NCBI GenBank assembly: GCA_017449075.1
Contig: JAFSKG010000024.1
Span: 1-64,000 of the forward strand
From: Lachnospiraceae bacterium
GTDB taxonomy: Bacteria > Bacillota > Clostridia > Lachnospirales > Lachnospiraceae
Direction: 5' to 3'
DNA: 64,000 nucleotides
The position numbers and the translations under genes were made by a program. Positions within the stretch are counted from its first letter, which is position 1, and every line of letters begins with the position of its first letter. Below are positions 25,018 through 32,978 of this stretch, piece by piece. Under the pieces are notes generated by a model, which saw only the letters and a list, made by a program, of their open reading frames with translations, did not search any database and was not told the origin of the DNA.

Positions 25018-26976
25018 CTATTCTTCCAATTTGAAATCAATAGTTCTAGTTTCTGGTGTACACTTTACAAGTAACACTTTTAGCTTTTGGCCAAAACTAA
25101 ATACTTTTTTGCTATGCTCTCCAATTATCTGATACTTAGCCTCATCAAACATATAATGGTCACCTTTTATGTCTCTAAGTGGTATCATTCCCTCTATAGT
25201 ATTTGGCAATTCAACAAATATACCAAAATTTGTAAGTCCAGATACTGTGCCAGTAAATGACTCACCAAGATGTGGCAACATATACTCACACTTCTTCAAA
25301 TCATCTATATCTCTTTCGCAGTCTATTGCGACTCTCTCAGTTTTAGAAATGTGGAATGCAACTGAGTCAAGTATATCTTCATAGTGATTCCTTCTTTTTT
25401 CTGAAAAACTATTATTCATCACTTCACTCATAATTCTATGTATTTGTAAATCACTATATCTTCTTATTGGAGATGTAAAGTGAGTATAATACTTAGATGC
25501 AAGGGCAAAATGCCCAATCAAATTCTTTGTATACTTAGCCTGACTCATAGAGCGAAGGGCAAGTTTTTCTACTACCATTTGATACGGCTTGCCCTCAACT
25601 GATTTAAGAAGTTTTTGCATATCTTTTGGATGTAATTCATTCCTAATATGGAATGGTATCCCAAGTGAAGCAAGAGTTATCTGGAGATTTTCAAGTTTGT
25701 CCTCTTCACTCGCTTCGTGAGTTCTATATAAAAATGGCACTTCTCTAAAAAAGAACTCTTCAGCTACAGTTTCATTTGCAGAAACCATAAAATCTTCTAT
25801 AAGTTTATATGATTCTATTCTATCCTTTTTCTTTATATCTATAGGCTTTAATTTCTCATCTACTACGATTTCTGTTTCTTCCAAATTGAAATTAACAGCC
25901 CCCCTATCTTCTCTTCTCTTTCTTATAACTCTAGATAATTCAATCATATTGAGAATCATCTTTTTAATCTCGTTATTTAATTCATCAATTGTCTCATCAT
26001 TAACTCCATCAATAATATTTTGAACTTCATGATAATTCATTTTCTTGCAAGACCTAATTATAGATTTATAAATATTATGTCTTACAACTTTTGCCTTCTC
26101 ATCGAATTCCATCTCGCAAGTCATAGAGAGCCTATCCTCACCCTCATTTAGTGAGCACATACCATTTGAGAGTACATGTGGTAGCATAGGTATAACTCTA
26201 TCTAGCAAATATACTGAATTACCTCTTTTAAGCGCCTCCCTATCAAGTTTTGACCCTTCCCTGACATAGTGGCTTACATCAGCAATTGATACATATAGTT
26301 TTCTTATGCCATTTCCTAGGATTTCAAGACAAACCGAGTCATCAATATCCTTAGTATCCTCTCCATCAATGGTCACAAATAGCTTATCTCTCAAATCCAC
26401 TCTTCCTAATTTATCTTTTTCTTCTATAGGAACTGCTACATTGTCTGCCTCTCTCAATGTATCTTCATCGAACTCATCTCTTATCTTAAAGTCATGGACT
26501 ATGGCTGTAATCTCATCATTTGGGTCATCCTTATGTCCTAAGACTTTTACAATTACGCCTTCTGGGTTATCTTTTTTATTTTTCTTTGGAAGTAATCTTA
26601 CTTCTACTATAGAGTCTTTTACTGCCTTGCCCCAATACTTCTTTTCAATATGTATATCAAAAGGGATTTTTACATTAATAGGTCTTACAAAACCAAATCC
26701 CTTATTTGGCTCAAATATTCCTATAACTATATCTGTATCTCTTTCTAGTATCTTGATTATCTTACCTTCTCTTTTCTTATTATCGCCCGCATTGTCTGAT
26801 GTGATTTTTACTAAAACTCTATCATCATTCATTGCATCCAAAGAGTCCTTCGCAAGCACAAAAATTTCTTCTTCTTTAGGTGTTCCAGCATTTAGCTTTA
26901 CAAACCCAAAAGATTTACTTGCGAGTCTAAATATTCCTTCATATTCTGATTCAATTTTCTTCTTTTTCTTTGCCAC
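25018..26976 (-). CDS. rnr: Ribonuclease R
   Basis: Processive 3'-5' exoribonuclease, 652 residues. N-terminal cold-shock-like domains are followed by the RNB catalytic domain with FVTIDGEDTKDIDDSV holding the metal-binding Asp residues, and a C-terminal S1 domain (GTVSGLTNFGIFVEL). The usual Lys-rich tail is missing; instead the N-terminus is Lys-rich. The start is a GTG 12 bases after AAGGGA. Upstream of smpB as in most Firmicutes; the two act together in trans-translation quality control. Confidence 0.96.
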   Translation of the reverse strand: MAKKKKKIESEYEGIFRLASKSFGFVKLNAGTPKEEEIFVLAKDSLDAMNDDRVLVKITSDNAGDNKKREGKIIKILERDTDIVIGIFEPNKGFGFVRPINVKIPFDIHIEKKYWGKAVKDSIVEVRLLPKKNKKDNPEGVIVKVLGHKDDPNDEITAIVHDFKIRDEFDEDTLREADNVAVPIEEKDKLGRVDLRDKLFVTIDGEDTKDIDDSVCLEILGNGIRKLYVSIADVSHYVREGSKLDREALKRGNSVYLLDRVIPMLPHVLSNGMCSLNEGEDRLSMTCEMEFDEKAKVVRHNIYKSIIRSCKKMNYHEVQNIIDGVNDETIDELNNEIKKMILNMIELSRVIRKRREDRGAVNFNLEETEIVVDEKLKPIDIKKKDRIESYKLIEDFMVSANETVAEEFFFREVPFLYRTHEASEEDKLENLQITLASLGIPFHIRNELHPKDMQKLLKSVEGKPYQMVVEKLALRSMSQAKYTKNLIGHFALASKYYTHFTSPIRRYSDLQIHRIMSEVMNNSFSEKRRNHYEDILDSVAFHISKTERVAIDCERDIDDLKKCEYMLPHLGESFTGTVSGLTNFGIFVELPNTIEGMIPLRDIKGDHYMFDEAKYQIIGEHSKKVFSFGQKLKVLLVKCTPETRTIDFKLEE

Positions 26977-27002
26977 TCAAATTCCCTTAAAAATTCTATA
27001 AA

Positions 27003-27024
27003 AAAACCTGCTTATGCAGGTTTT
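27003..27024 (-). terminator. Hairpin with T-tract between secG and rnr
   Basis: AAAACCTGC (27003-27011) pairs with GCAGGTTTT (27016-27024) around a 4-nt loop and is followed by T's on the minus strand. The rnr GTG lies only 26 bases further on, so this may attenuate rather than end transcription. Confidence 0.8.
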
Positions 27025-27027
27025 AAA

Positions 27028-27258
27028 TTACCATATGATATTTAGTACAAGTGCGAGTAAAAGAAAAGCAATTGCCAACGCAGTAGTTATCTTTGATAAG
27101 TTACCTTCCATTGATCTTCCCTTAGCTTTACTCCAGTACGAATCTGCCATACCTGCTATACTGCCAAGTCCAGCACTCTTACCTTCTTGCAAAAGAATAA
27201 TTCCAGAAAGTGCCAAACATACTATTAAAAAAACTATCATTACTAAAATTTTTAACAT
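27028..27258 (-). CDS. secG: Preprotein translocase subunit SecG
   Basis: A 76-residue protein with two transmembrane helices (4-24 and 57-75) joined by the conserved SecG loop (LQEGKSAGLGSIAG). It supports protein export through SecYEG. GAGGT lies before the ATG, and an ATTACC/GGTAAT inverted repeat between tRNA-Leu and secG can pair with it, so the site may be partly masked. It follows the tRNA cluster on the same transcript. Confidence 0.95.
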   Translation of the reverse strand: MLKILVMIVFLIVCLALSGIILLQEGKSAGLGSIAGMADSYWSKAKGRSMEGNLSKITTALAIAFLLLALVLNIIW

Positions 27259-27284
27259 ACTATTACCTCTTTTAATTTTGGTAA

Positions 27285-27367
27285 TGCGGGAAAGGGGACT
27301 TGAACCCCTACGTGAAACTCACACAAGATCCTTAGTCTTGCCTGTCTGCCAATTCCAGCATTCCCGC
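27285..27367 (-). tRNA. tRNA-Leu, anticodon AAG
   Basis: An 83-nt class II tRNA with a long variable arm (GTGA/TCAC stem). The acceptor stem GCGGGAA pairs with TTCCCGC. The anticodon stem CAAGA/TCTTG encloses the loop CTAAGGA, so U33 is followed by A34-A35-G36. CCA is not encoded. A34 in a bacterial Leu tRNA is unusual. Confidence 0.92.
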
Positions 27368-27379
27368 AAAAATATAAAA

Positions 27380-27451
27380 AGCGCGAAACGGGGATCGAAC
27401 CCGCGACCTTCGCCTTGGCAAGGCGACGCTCCACCACTGAGCCACTCGCGC
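27380..27451 (-). tRNA. tRNA-Gly, anticodon GCC
   Basis: A 72-nt cloverleaf with acceptor GCGCGAG, anticodon stem TCGCC/GGCGA and loop TTGCCAA, giving GCC. The T-loop is standard (TTCGATC). CCA is not encoded. A second promoter-like element directly upstream could start transcription at its 5' end. Confidence 0.95.
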
Positions 27452-27459
27452 ATATAATT

Positions 27460-27487
27460 ATTCTATCATATCGCTAAAAAATTTCAA
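27460..27487 (-). promoter_or_regulatory. Possible internal promoter upstream of tRNA-Gly(GCC)
   Basis: TTGAAA (27482-27487), a 16-bp spacer and TAGAAT (27460-27465) preceded by TGA. Eight bases separate it from the first base of the mature tRNA, so transcription could begin at or next to tRNA position 1. Confidence 0.45.
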
Positions 27488-27488
27488 G

Positions 27489-27561
27489 TGCCTAGAGGCG
27501 GAATCGAACCACCGACACGGGGATTTTCAGTCCCCTGCTCTACCGACTGAGCTATCTAGGC
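27489..27561 (-). tRNA. tRNA-Phe, anticodon GAA
   Basis: A 73-nt cloverleaf with acceptor GCCTAGA/TCTAGGC, anticodon stem GGGGA/TCCCC and loop CTGAAAA. The T-loop is TTCGATT, the discriminator is A and CCA is not encoded. Confidence 0.96.
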
Positions 27562-27564
27562 ATT

Positions 27565-27635
27565 AGCGGGTGATGGGAATCGGACCCACGTATTCAGCTT
27601 GGAAGGCTGACATTCTACCATTGAACTACACCCGC
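27565..27635 (-). tRNA. tRNA-Gly, anticodon UCC, with an altered T-loop
   Basis: A 71-nt cloverleaf with acceptor GCGGGTG/CACCCGC, anticodon stem TCAGC/GCTGA and loop CTTCCAA. The T-loop reads TCCGATT rather than TTCGATT, so position 55 is C where U (pseudouridine) is nearly universal. First tRNA of the cluster. Confidence 0.93.
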
Positions 27636-27649
27636 AAATACGCCTACTT

Positions 27650-27678
27650 ATTTTACAAAATAGGTCAAATTTTGTCAA
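27650..27678 (-). promoter_or_regulatory. Promoter of the tRNA-secG-rnr-smpB unit
   Basis: A consensus TTGACA (27673-27678), a 17-bp spacer and TAAAAT (27650-27655) on the minus strand, upstream of tRNA-Gly(UCC). It is the best -35 match in the window, as expected for stable RNA. Confidence 0.8.
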
Positions 27679-27699
27679 GAAAAAAAAGTTGATTTTTGG

Positions 27700-28407
27700 C
27701 TATTTTTTGCCTATTTCTGAAATAGTTGATATATTTCTATATAATTCATCATTGTCTATTCTTTTATCCATAAAGAACTTAAGCCGCTCCTTGCCAGTAC
27801 CAAGTATAACCTTCATATAACCATCAATAGTGCTGTTGGCAGCAATAATATCAGATAACATCATTCTTCGTCCAGATAGACTTGCCTGTTCTATTTCTGT
27901 ATTTTTTGTGGTGATATCAAACATTATTATCGGAACCTCATCATCATAAGATAGATTTGTGACTTCACCATCATATAATAACGTACTTTTTTTTTCTTTC
28001 CTGTCATAGTAGTAAATATAAGAATTTCGCTGCATAAAATAATCATCTCGAACAGCAGCACAAATATTATCAACTTCCATCTCATATTTATCAATCAAAT
28101 CTAACTTTATAGCATAGTCCATTCTTGCCTTTACATAATTTTCAATGTCATAATCAAGAATTCCATTTCCAGTTCTATAGTCAGCAATATTTGGAGTGCT
28201 CTTTTTGTACATGCCACTACTTACATCATCAAAAATGTAGTCACTATACTTGTATTTTTTATACTTATCTTTTACATAATATAAACACTCAAGTTCATCA
28301 TACTTACAGAGGACTTCCTTATCATCATATGGCTTACCACAAGACACTAATCCAAAAAGTAATGCTAAAATCATTAACTTTGAAAAAAAACTCTTAATTT
28401 GGTTCAT
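27700..28407 (-). CDS. Lipoprotein of unknown function
   Basis: 235 residues with a lipoprotein signal peptide ending LVSCG (Cys at residue 23). The mature part is mixed acidic and basic, rich in Tyr, Asp and Lys, with YIYYYDRKEKKSTLLYDGEVTNL suggesting beta structure. I recognise no domain. AAGGAG precedes the ATG. It begins nine bases after the tgt stop and is probably co-transcribed with it. The weakly similar VSCGK lipoprotein start is common to exported proteins here and implies nothing about function. Confidence 0.75.
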   Translation of the reverse strand: MNQIKSFFSKLMILALLFGLVSCGKPYDDKEVLCKYDELECLYYVKDKYKKYKYSDYIFDDVSSGMYKKSTPNIADYRTGNGILDYDIENYVKARMDYAIKLDLIDKYEMEVDNICAAVRDDYFMQRNSYIYYYDRKEKKSTLLYDGEVTNLSYDDEVPIIMFDITTKNTEIEQASLSGRRMMLSDIIAANSTIDGYMKVILGTGKERLKFFMDKRIDNDELYRNISTISEIGKK

Positions 28408-28416
28408 ATTTGCTCC

Positions 28417-29562
28417 TTAATTATTATTTGAATCTCCACTTTCAATATCTGAAATCAGTTTATATTTTACATCTTTCCAAGTATTATTCCTTAAAGCTGT
28501 TCTTATAGTTTCCATAAGATGGTTATAATAATATAAATTATGCATTACACATAGCCTCATACCAAGCATTTCTTTAGACTTTAGTAAATGTCGTATGTAC
28601 CCTCTAGAATATCTTTTACATGCCTCACATCCACAACCTTCTTCAATTGGTCTTTCGTCAAGTTCATAGCATTGGTTGAGAAGATTCAGTTTACCATATT
28701 TTGTATATACATGACCGTGTCTACCATTTCTACTTGGATACACACAATCAAAAAAGTCTATTCCTCTATCAACTGCTTCAATTATATTTTTTGGAGTTCC
28801 AACACCCATAAGATATGTTGGTTTATCCACTGGTAAATGAGGCACTACTTCATCAAGAATGTGGTACATCTGCTCATGAGACTCACCAACCGCAAGTCCG
28901 CCTACTGCATAACCTGGCAAGTCAAACTCTGAAATAATTTTAGCATGTTCTATCCTTACATTTTCTAAAATGCCTCCTTGATTTATGCCCCAAAGCATTT
29001 GATTTTTATTGATAGTACTTTCATTCTCATTTAATTTCTTCAATTCTTTTATGCATCTCTCAAGCCATCTTGTAGTTCTATCAACAGAAGGTTTTATATA
29101 TTCTATATCAGATAGTGCTGGCGGACATTCATCAAAAGCCATGGCAATAGTAGATGCGAGATTAGATTGAATTCTCATACTCTCCTCAGGTCCCATAAAC
29201 ACATTTCTACCGTCTATATGAGATTTAAAATATACGCCTTCCTCTTTGATCTTCCTACCAGTTGATACAAGAGAAAAAACTTGAAATCCTCCGCTATCAG
29301 TTAGTATTGGTCTATCCCAGTTAGCAAACCTCTTTAAGCCACCAAATTTTTTTATGAGCTGATCTCCAGTCCTTACATGAAGATGATATGTATTACAGAG
29401 TAACACTTGTGTAGAAATATTGTGCAAATCTTCTGTAGATACTGCACCCTTTATAGCAGCGGCAGTTCCTACATTCATAAAACAAGGTGTCTCGATAACA
29501 CCATCAACTGTCTCAAATGTTGCAGACTTTGCTCTATCAATTTTATTAATTATTTTATACAT
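28417..29562 (-). CDS. tgt: tRNA-guanine transglycosylase Tgt
   Basis: Exchanges G34 of GUN-anticodon tRNAs for a queuine precursor. Catalytic Asp residues in LTDSGGFQVFSL and FDCVYPSRNGRHG are present, as are AVGGLAVGE and the zinc-binding Cys set (CGCEAC plus a downstream His). I start at the ATG at 29562 (381 residues, MYKI opening); the longer frame begins with a TTG inside the preceding hairpin. No ribosome binding site is visible. The neighbour secDF is linked to tgt in many bacteria (yajC-secDF). Confidence 0.95.
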   Translation of the reverse strand: MYKIINKIDRAKSATFETVDGVIETPCFMNVGTAAAIKGAVSTEDLHNISTQVLLCNTYHLHVRTGDQLIKKFGGLKRFANWDRPILTDSGGFQVFSLVSTGRKIKEEGVYFKSHIDGRNVFMGPEESMRIQSNLASTIAMAFDECPPALSDIEYIKPSVDRTTRWLERCIKELKKLNENESTINKNQMLWGINQGGILENVRIEHAKIISEFDLPGYAVGGLAVGESHEQMYHILDEVVPHLPVDKPTYLMGVGTPKNIIEAVDRGIDFFDCVYPSRNGRHGHVYTKYGKLNLLNQCYELDERPIEEGCGCEACKRYSRGYIRHLLKSKEMLGMRLCVMHNLYYYNHLMETIRTALRNNTWKDVKYKLISDIESGDSNNN

Positions 29563-29564
29563 TT

Positions 29565-29594
29565 TATAAAAAAAGCGGACTATCAAGTCCGCTT
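29565..29594 (-). terminator. Terminator hairpin directly before the tgt start codon
   Basis: AAGCGGAC (29573-29580) pairs with GTCCGCTT (29587-29594) with a 6-nt loop and a T-tract to 29567 on the minus strand. It follows the secDF stop and leaves about five bases before the tgt ATG. Confidence 0.85.
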
Positions 29595-29609
29595 ATTAAT
29601 TAATTGAAA

Positions 29610-32204
29610 CTATTTCTTTTTTGCGGTAGCATTTTTATCTTCGCTTTTCTTTCCAGCATTCTTAAAGTCATACCAAAGTGGACCAGTTATACATATTGAT
29701 GAATAACCACCACAGATGATACCAATGATAAGTGGTAATGCAAATGCCTTAATACTATTTACACCAAGTACGTAAAGCACTACTACCATTATAAGAGTTG
29801 TAAGTGATGTATTGATAGATCTTGTAAATGTCTGGGTTACAGAAGTATTTACAATATTTTCTAAACTTGTTCCTCTAAGTCTTCCCAAGTTTTCTCTTAT
29901 ACGGTCAAATATAACTATTGTTGCGTTAATTGAATAACCTACTATAGTAAGCATACATGCAATGAATGTTGAATCAACAGTCCATCTGAATACAGCATAG
30001 AATCCTATAGTTACAAGACAGTCATGTAAAAGTGCTATAACAGCTGATCCTGCAAATCTTATGTCCTTAAATCTAAACCATATATATATCAGCATAAGTA
30101 TAGTAGAAATAATTACTGCTACTATTGCATCTCTTCTCATCTGTACAGATACAGCACCTGAAATATTCTCAGTAGTAATTTTTTCTTCTGGTATACCAAA
30201 AGATGACTCCAAAGTTTCATAAAGTGTCTTCATCTCTTCAAGTGTTAGAGTTCTAGATTTGATAATTACTTGATTCGAATTAGCCACCTTTTGTGTCTGT
30301 ATATCTGAACTGTTGGTTATATTTTCAAAAATAGGAACAACTCTCGAGTCTATATCTGCAAGTGATAAATCTTCATTAAATTCTACACTTGTAGAAGATC
30401 CACCTTTAAAATCAAGACCATAATTAAATCCGCCATTACCTTTTGATGCATTAATGCCTATAAATGCAATTCCTACAACTATCAATATCAATGATATTGC
30501 ATAAGAAATCTTTCTAAATCCTACAAAATCAACAATCTTATTGTCAACTTTCTTTCCATAAAGCACTTCGTTGTCAAGACCTAAGTCAAGCATTGCCCTC
30601 ATGATGAACCTAGTAACAAAAAGAGCTGTAAACATAGAAAGTACTATACCAAGTGCAAGTGTAGCAGCGAAACCTTTGATACTTCCTGTTCCTTTCCAGT
30701 TAAGCACAAATGCTGCTATGAGAGTAGTAATATTACCATCAAGGATTGCCGAAAGTGCTTTATTATAACCTTCCTTTACAGCAGTGCGAGTATTTTTGCC
30801 AGCACCTATCTCTTCTTTTATACGAGTAAAGATGATGACATTCGCATCAACCGCCATACCTATAGAAAGTATGATACCCGCAATACCAGGAAGTGTAAGT
30901 GTTATATTGAATGACTGTATGAAGAATAGAGTAAGTCCTACATACATAGTAAGAGCAAGTGATGCAGCAAGTCCTGGCAATCTATAAACCAATATCATGA
31001 ATAGGCAAATTATTGCAAAACCTATAAGTCCAGCTTTCAAAGATGTGCTAATAGCATCTTGTCCAAGCTTTGCACCTACAACATTTGATCTTAAAACTTC
31101 AAGTTCAAGTTTTAATGCACCTATACGAATAGTTGATGCAAGTCTCTCAGCTGTTTCTAAACTCTCCATGCCAGTTATTTGAGCCCTACCCTCACTTATT
31201 ACTGACTGAACAGTTGGAGCTGAAACAATTTCACCATTATATATTATATAAATTGGTTGTCCTAAATTTCTTTCTGTTGCCTCTGCAAATTTTTGTTTTC
31301 CTTCATCAGTAAATGCAAGATCAACCACATACTGTGTCTGACCATAACTGTCTGAATACATACCACCTCTTGCGGAAGTGATATCATTACCAGATACTAC
31401 TATCTGATCTTCACTAAAAATTGGAGGTTTAGTATAATCATAGTTTGGTATTTCTTCAGTTCCAGCAGTAGGAGTTCCTTGTTGTATAACTGTAGCTCCT
31501 TCTTGTGCTGTACCACCTATTTGTATAGAGCCATCTGGGTTTTGAATTACATCAGCACCTTCTATATGTACATTATCACCTAATATATTATCAACTGCAG
31601 GATTTGTAGTTGGAGCAACGCTCTCAGTATTTGTATATCCTGCTATAGTCTCAGAAGGTAACTCTGCACTTTGTTGTGTCTCATTTGAATTAGCAACTCC
31701 AGGTCCAGAAACTAAATCCTCAGGATTTGTTTCTCCAACCTTTACTCCACCTGAATAATATGATGTCGATCTACCAGAATTTAACACGCTTGAAGTTGCT
31801 GTATCCGGATTCTCTATATCATCAATCTCGCTATCTGTAGCAAGCAAAGGCCAAGTAAGATTTCCCTCTACAAAATAAAGTGTACCTGGCTTACCAAGTT
31901 CTTCCAATATTCCATTAGCATCGCTTACTCCAGGAATATCTATGTTGATTTTATTTCCACCCTCTTGATATACTTCTGCTTCAGTAGAATAATCCTGAGC
32001 TTTTAACTGTAATTTATATACAGAATCTCCCATTTCTTCCGAAGTTGGATTATCTTTGGCTGCTTGATAAGTAATAGACACTCCACCATCAAGATCAAGA
32101 CCAAGCTTGATAAGTGGTGCTGCTTCCTTACCAATATAAACTGCTCCGGCAATAAGAGCTAGAATTACAATTAATTTGATAATGCCTTTGCCGACATTTT
32201 TCAT
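29610..32204 (-). CDS. secDF: SecD-SecF fusion protein
   Basis: Proton-driven accessory of Sec export, 864 residues with 12 predicted helices. The SecD half has LGLDLDGGVSITYQ, the P1 region and the D5/D6 motif AVDANVIIFTRIKEE (normally D-N-I-F-R); the SecF half has YGLDFKGGSS and the matching TIVIFDRIRENL. Residues about 123-262 form a long Ser/Thr/Asn/Gln/Gly-rich insertion in the extracellular P1 head, not expected in the family. GAGGGGG precedes the ATG. A terminator-like hairpin lies between it and the upstream gene. Confidence 0.95.
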   Translation of the reverse strand: MKNVGKGIIKLIVILALIAGAVYIGKEAAPLIKLGLDLDGGVSITYQAAKDNPTSEEMGDSVYKLQLKAQDYSTEAEVYQEGGNKINIDIPGVSDANGILEELGKPGTLYFVEGNLTWPLLATDSEIDDIENPDTATSSVLNSGRSTSYYSGGVKVGETNPEDLVSGPGVANSNETQQSAELPSETIAGYTNTESVAPTTNPAVDNILGDNVHIEGADVIQNPDGSIQIGGTAQEGATVIQQGTPTAGTEEIPNYDYTKPPIFSEDQIVVSGNDITSARGGMYSDSYGQTQYVVDLAFTDEGKQKFAEATERNLGQPIYIIYNGEIVSAPTVQSVISEGRAQITGMESLETAERLASTIRIGALKLELEVLRSNVVGAKLGQDAISTSLKAGLIGFAIICLFMILVYRLPGLAASLALTMYVGLTLFFIQSFNITLTLPGIAGIILSIGMAVDANVIIFTRIKEEIGAGKNTRTAVKEGYNKALSAILDGNITTLIAAFVLNWKGTGSIKGFAATLALGIVLSMFTALFVTRFIMRAMLDLGLDNEVLYGKKVDNKIVDFVGFRKISYAISLILIVVGIAFIGINASKGNGGFNYGLDFKGGSSTSVEFNEDLSLADIDSRVVPIFENITNSSDIQTQKVANSNQVIIKSRTLTLEEMKTLYETLESSFGIPEEKITTENISGAVSVQMRRDAIVAVIISTILMLIYIWFRFKDIRFAGSAVIALLHDCLVTIGFYAVFRWTVDSTFIACMLTIVGYSINATIVIFDRIRENLGRLRGTSLENIVNTSVTQTFTRSINTSLTTLIMVVVLYVLGVNSIKAFALPLIIGIICGGYSSICITGPLWYDFKNAGKKSEDKNATAKKK

Positions 32205-32222
32205 GTTGATTTGTTCCCCCTC

Positions 32223-32248
32223 AAAAAAAAGCTCCTCTAAAGGAGCTT
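32223..32248 (-). terminator. Terminator hairpin before secDF
   Basis: AAGCTCCT (32229-32236) pairs with AGGAGCTT (32241-32248), followed by eight T's on the minus strand. It ends the small exported-protein gene, and the secDF ATG is only about 24 bases from the hairpin. Confidence 0.85.
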
Positions 32249-32261
32249 ATTCAATTTTTAT

Positions 32262-32894
32262 TTACTTAACTGGTTCAAATGCATCAATATACTTTCTTGA
32301 AATCTGATATTTGTCTTCGTGATACGTTTCTATTACCATAAGTTTTCCATCTATAACCCTTAAATAATAATTGTACTTTTCTATACCATATGGGTATTGG
32401 ACATCCTGTGAAACATGCTTATATATCTCACCAGCAATCTCCACATCATCTACAGGCTGTCCCGGTGCAAAATTAGCCGCCACTACATTTAAATCTCTTG
32501 ATAACCTTGTATAATATACTGCAATACGACTATAATCATTGAAATAAATCCCAAAATCAAATTTTATACCATCAGCATTAAAATCATACATATCATTTGC
32601 ATTATAGAATGTATCATCAAACTCTATAGTATAATTTGACCAGGTATTTGTATATTTGTTCCCAGTTTTCGTAGCAGTGATTGCAGTAAATCTATTTATA
32701 GCATCATCACTTTGTCTTATACCTGTATCATCAGTTCCCTTTGACACTATATCTTCTTGCACTCCTATATCAGAGTATATGCTCTTTTTTGAGAATAAAG
32801 CCGCATCTTCTTTCTTGATAGGTGTAGCCGCAAATACCGGGATAATATTTAAAGACAATAATAATATTGTAAAAAACAGTAATCTATTTTTCAT
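32262..32894 (-). CDS. Small exported protein of unknown function
   Basis: 210 residues with a Sec signal peptide (MKNRLLFFTILLLSLNII, cleavage near VFA-ATP). The mature protein contains a single domain-like stretch (NTWSNYTIEFDDTFYNANDM, then YYLRVIDGKLMVIETY) that resembles small secreted proteins of clostridia, but I cannot name a family. AAAGGAGAT precedes the ATG. It follows the large wall-binding protein gene and probably shares its promoter, so the two may work together at the cell surface. Confidence 0.75.
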   Translation of the reverse strand: MKNRLLFFTILLLSLNIIPVFAATPIKKEDAALFSKKSIYSDIGVQEDIVSKGTDDTGIRQSDDAINRFTAITATKTGNKYTNTWSNYTIEFDDTFYNANDMYDFNADGIKFDFGIYFNDYSRIAVYYTRLSRDLNVVAANFAPGQPVDDVEIAGEIYKHVSQDVQYPYGIEKYNYYLRVIDGKLMVIETYHEDKYQISRKYIDAFEPVK

Positions 32895-32978
32895 CTTCTA
32901 TCTCCTTTCAATAAACAATATAGAAATTATAAGTCTATATTATGAAAGAATTGTGAACAAAGTCTATTAATATAGTGG

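Noticed and set aside
27014..27457. A 147-residue plus-strand frame across secG and tRNA genes
   Set aside because: It translates the antisense of tRNA-Leu and tRNA-Gly and has no credible start.
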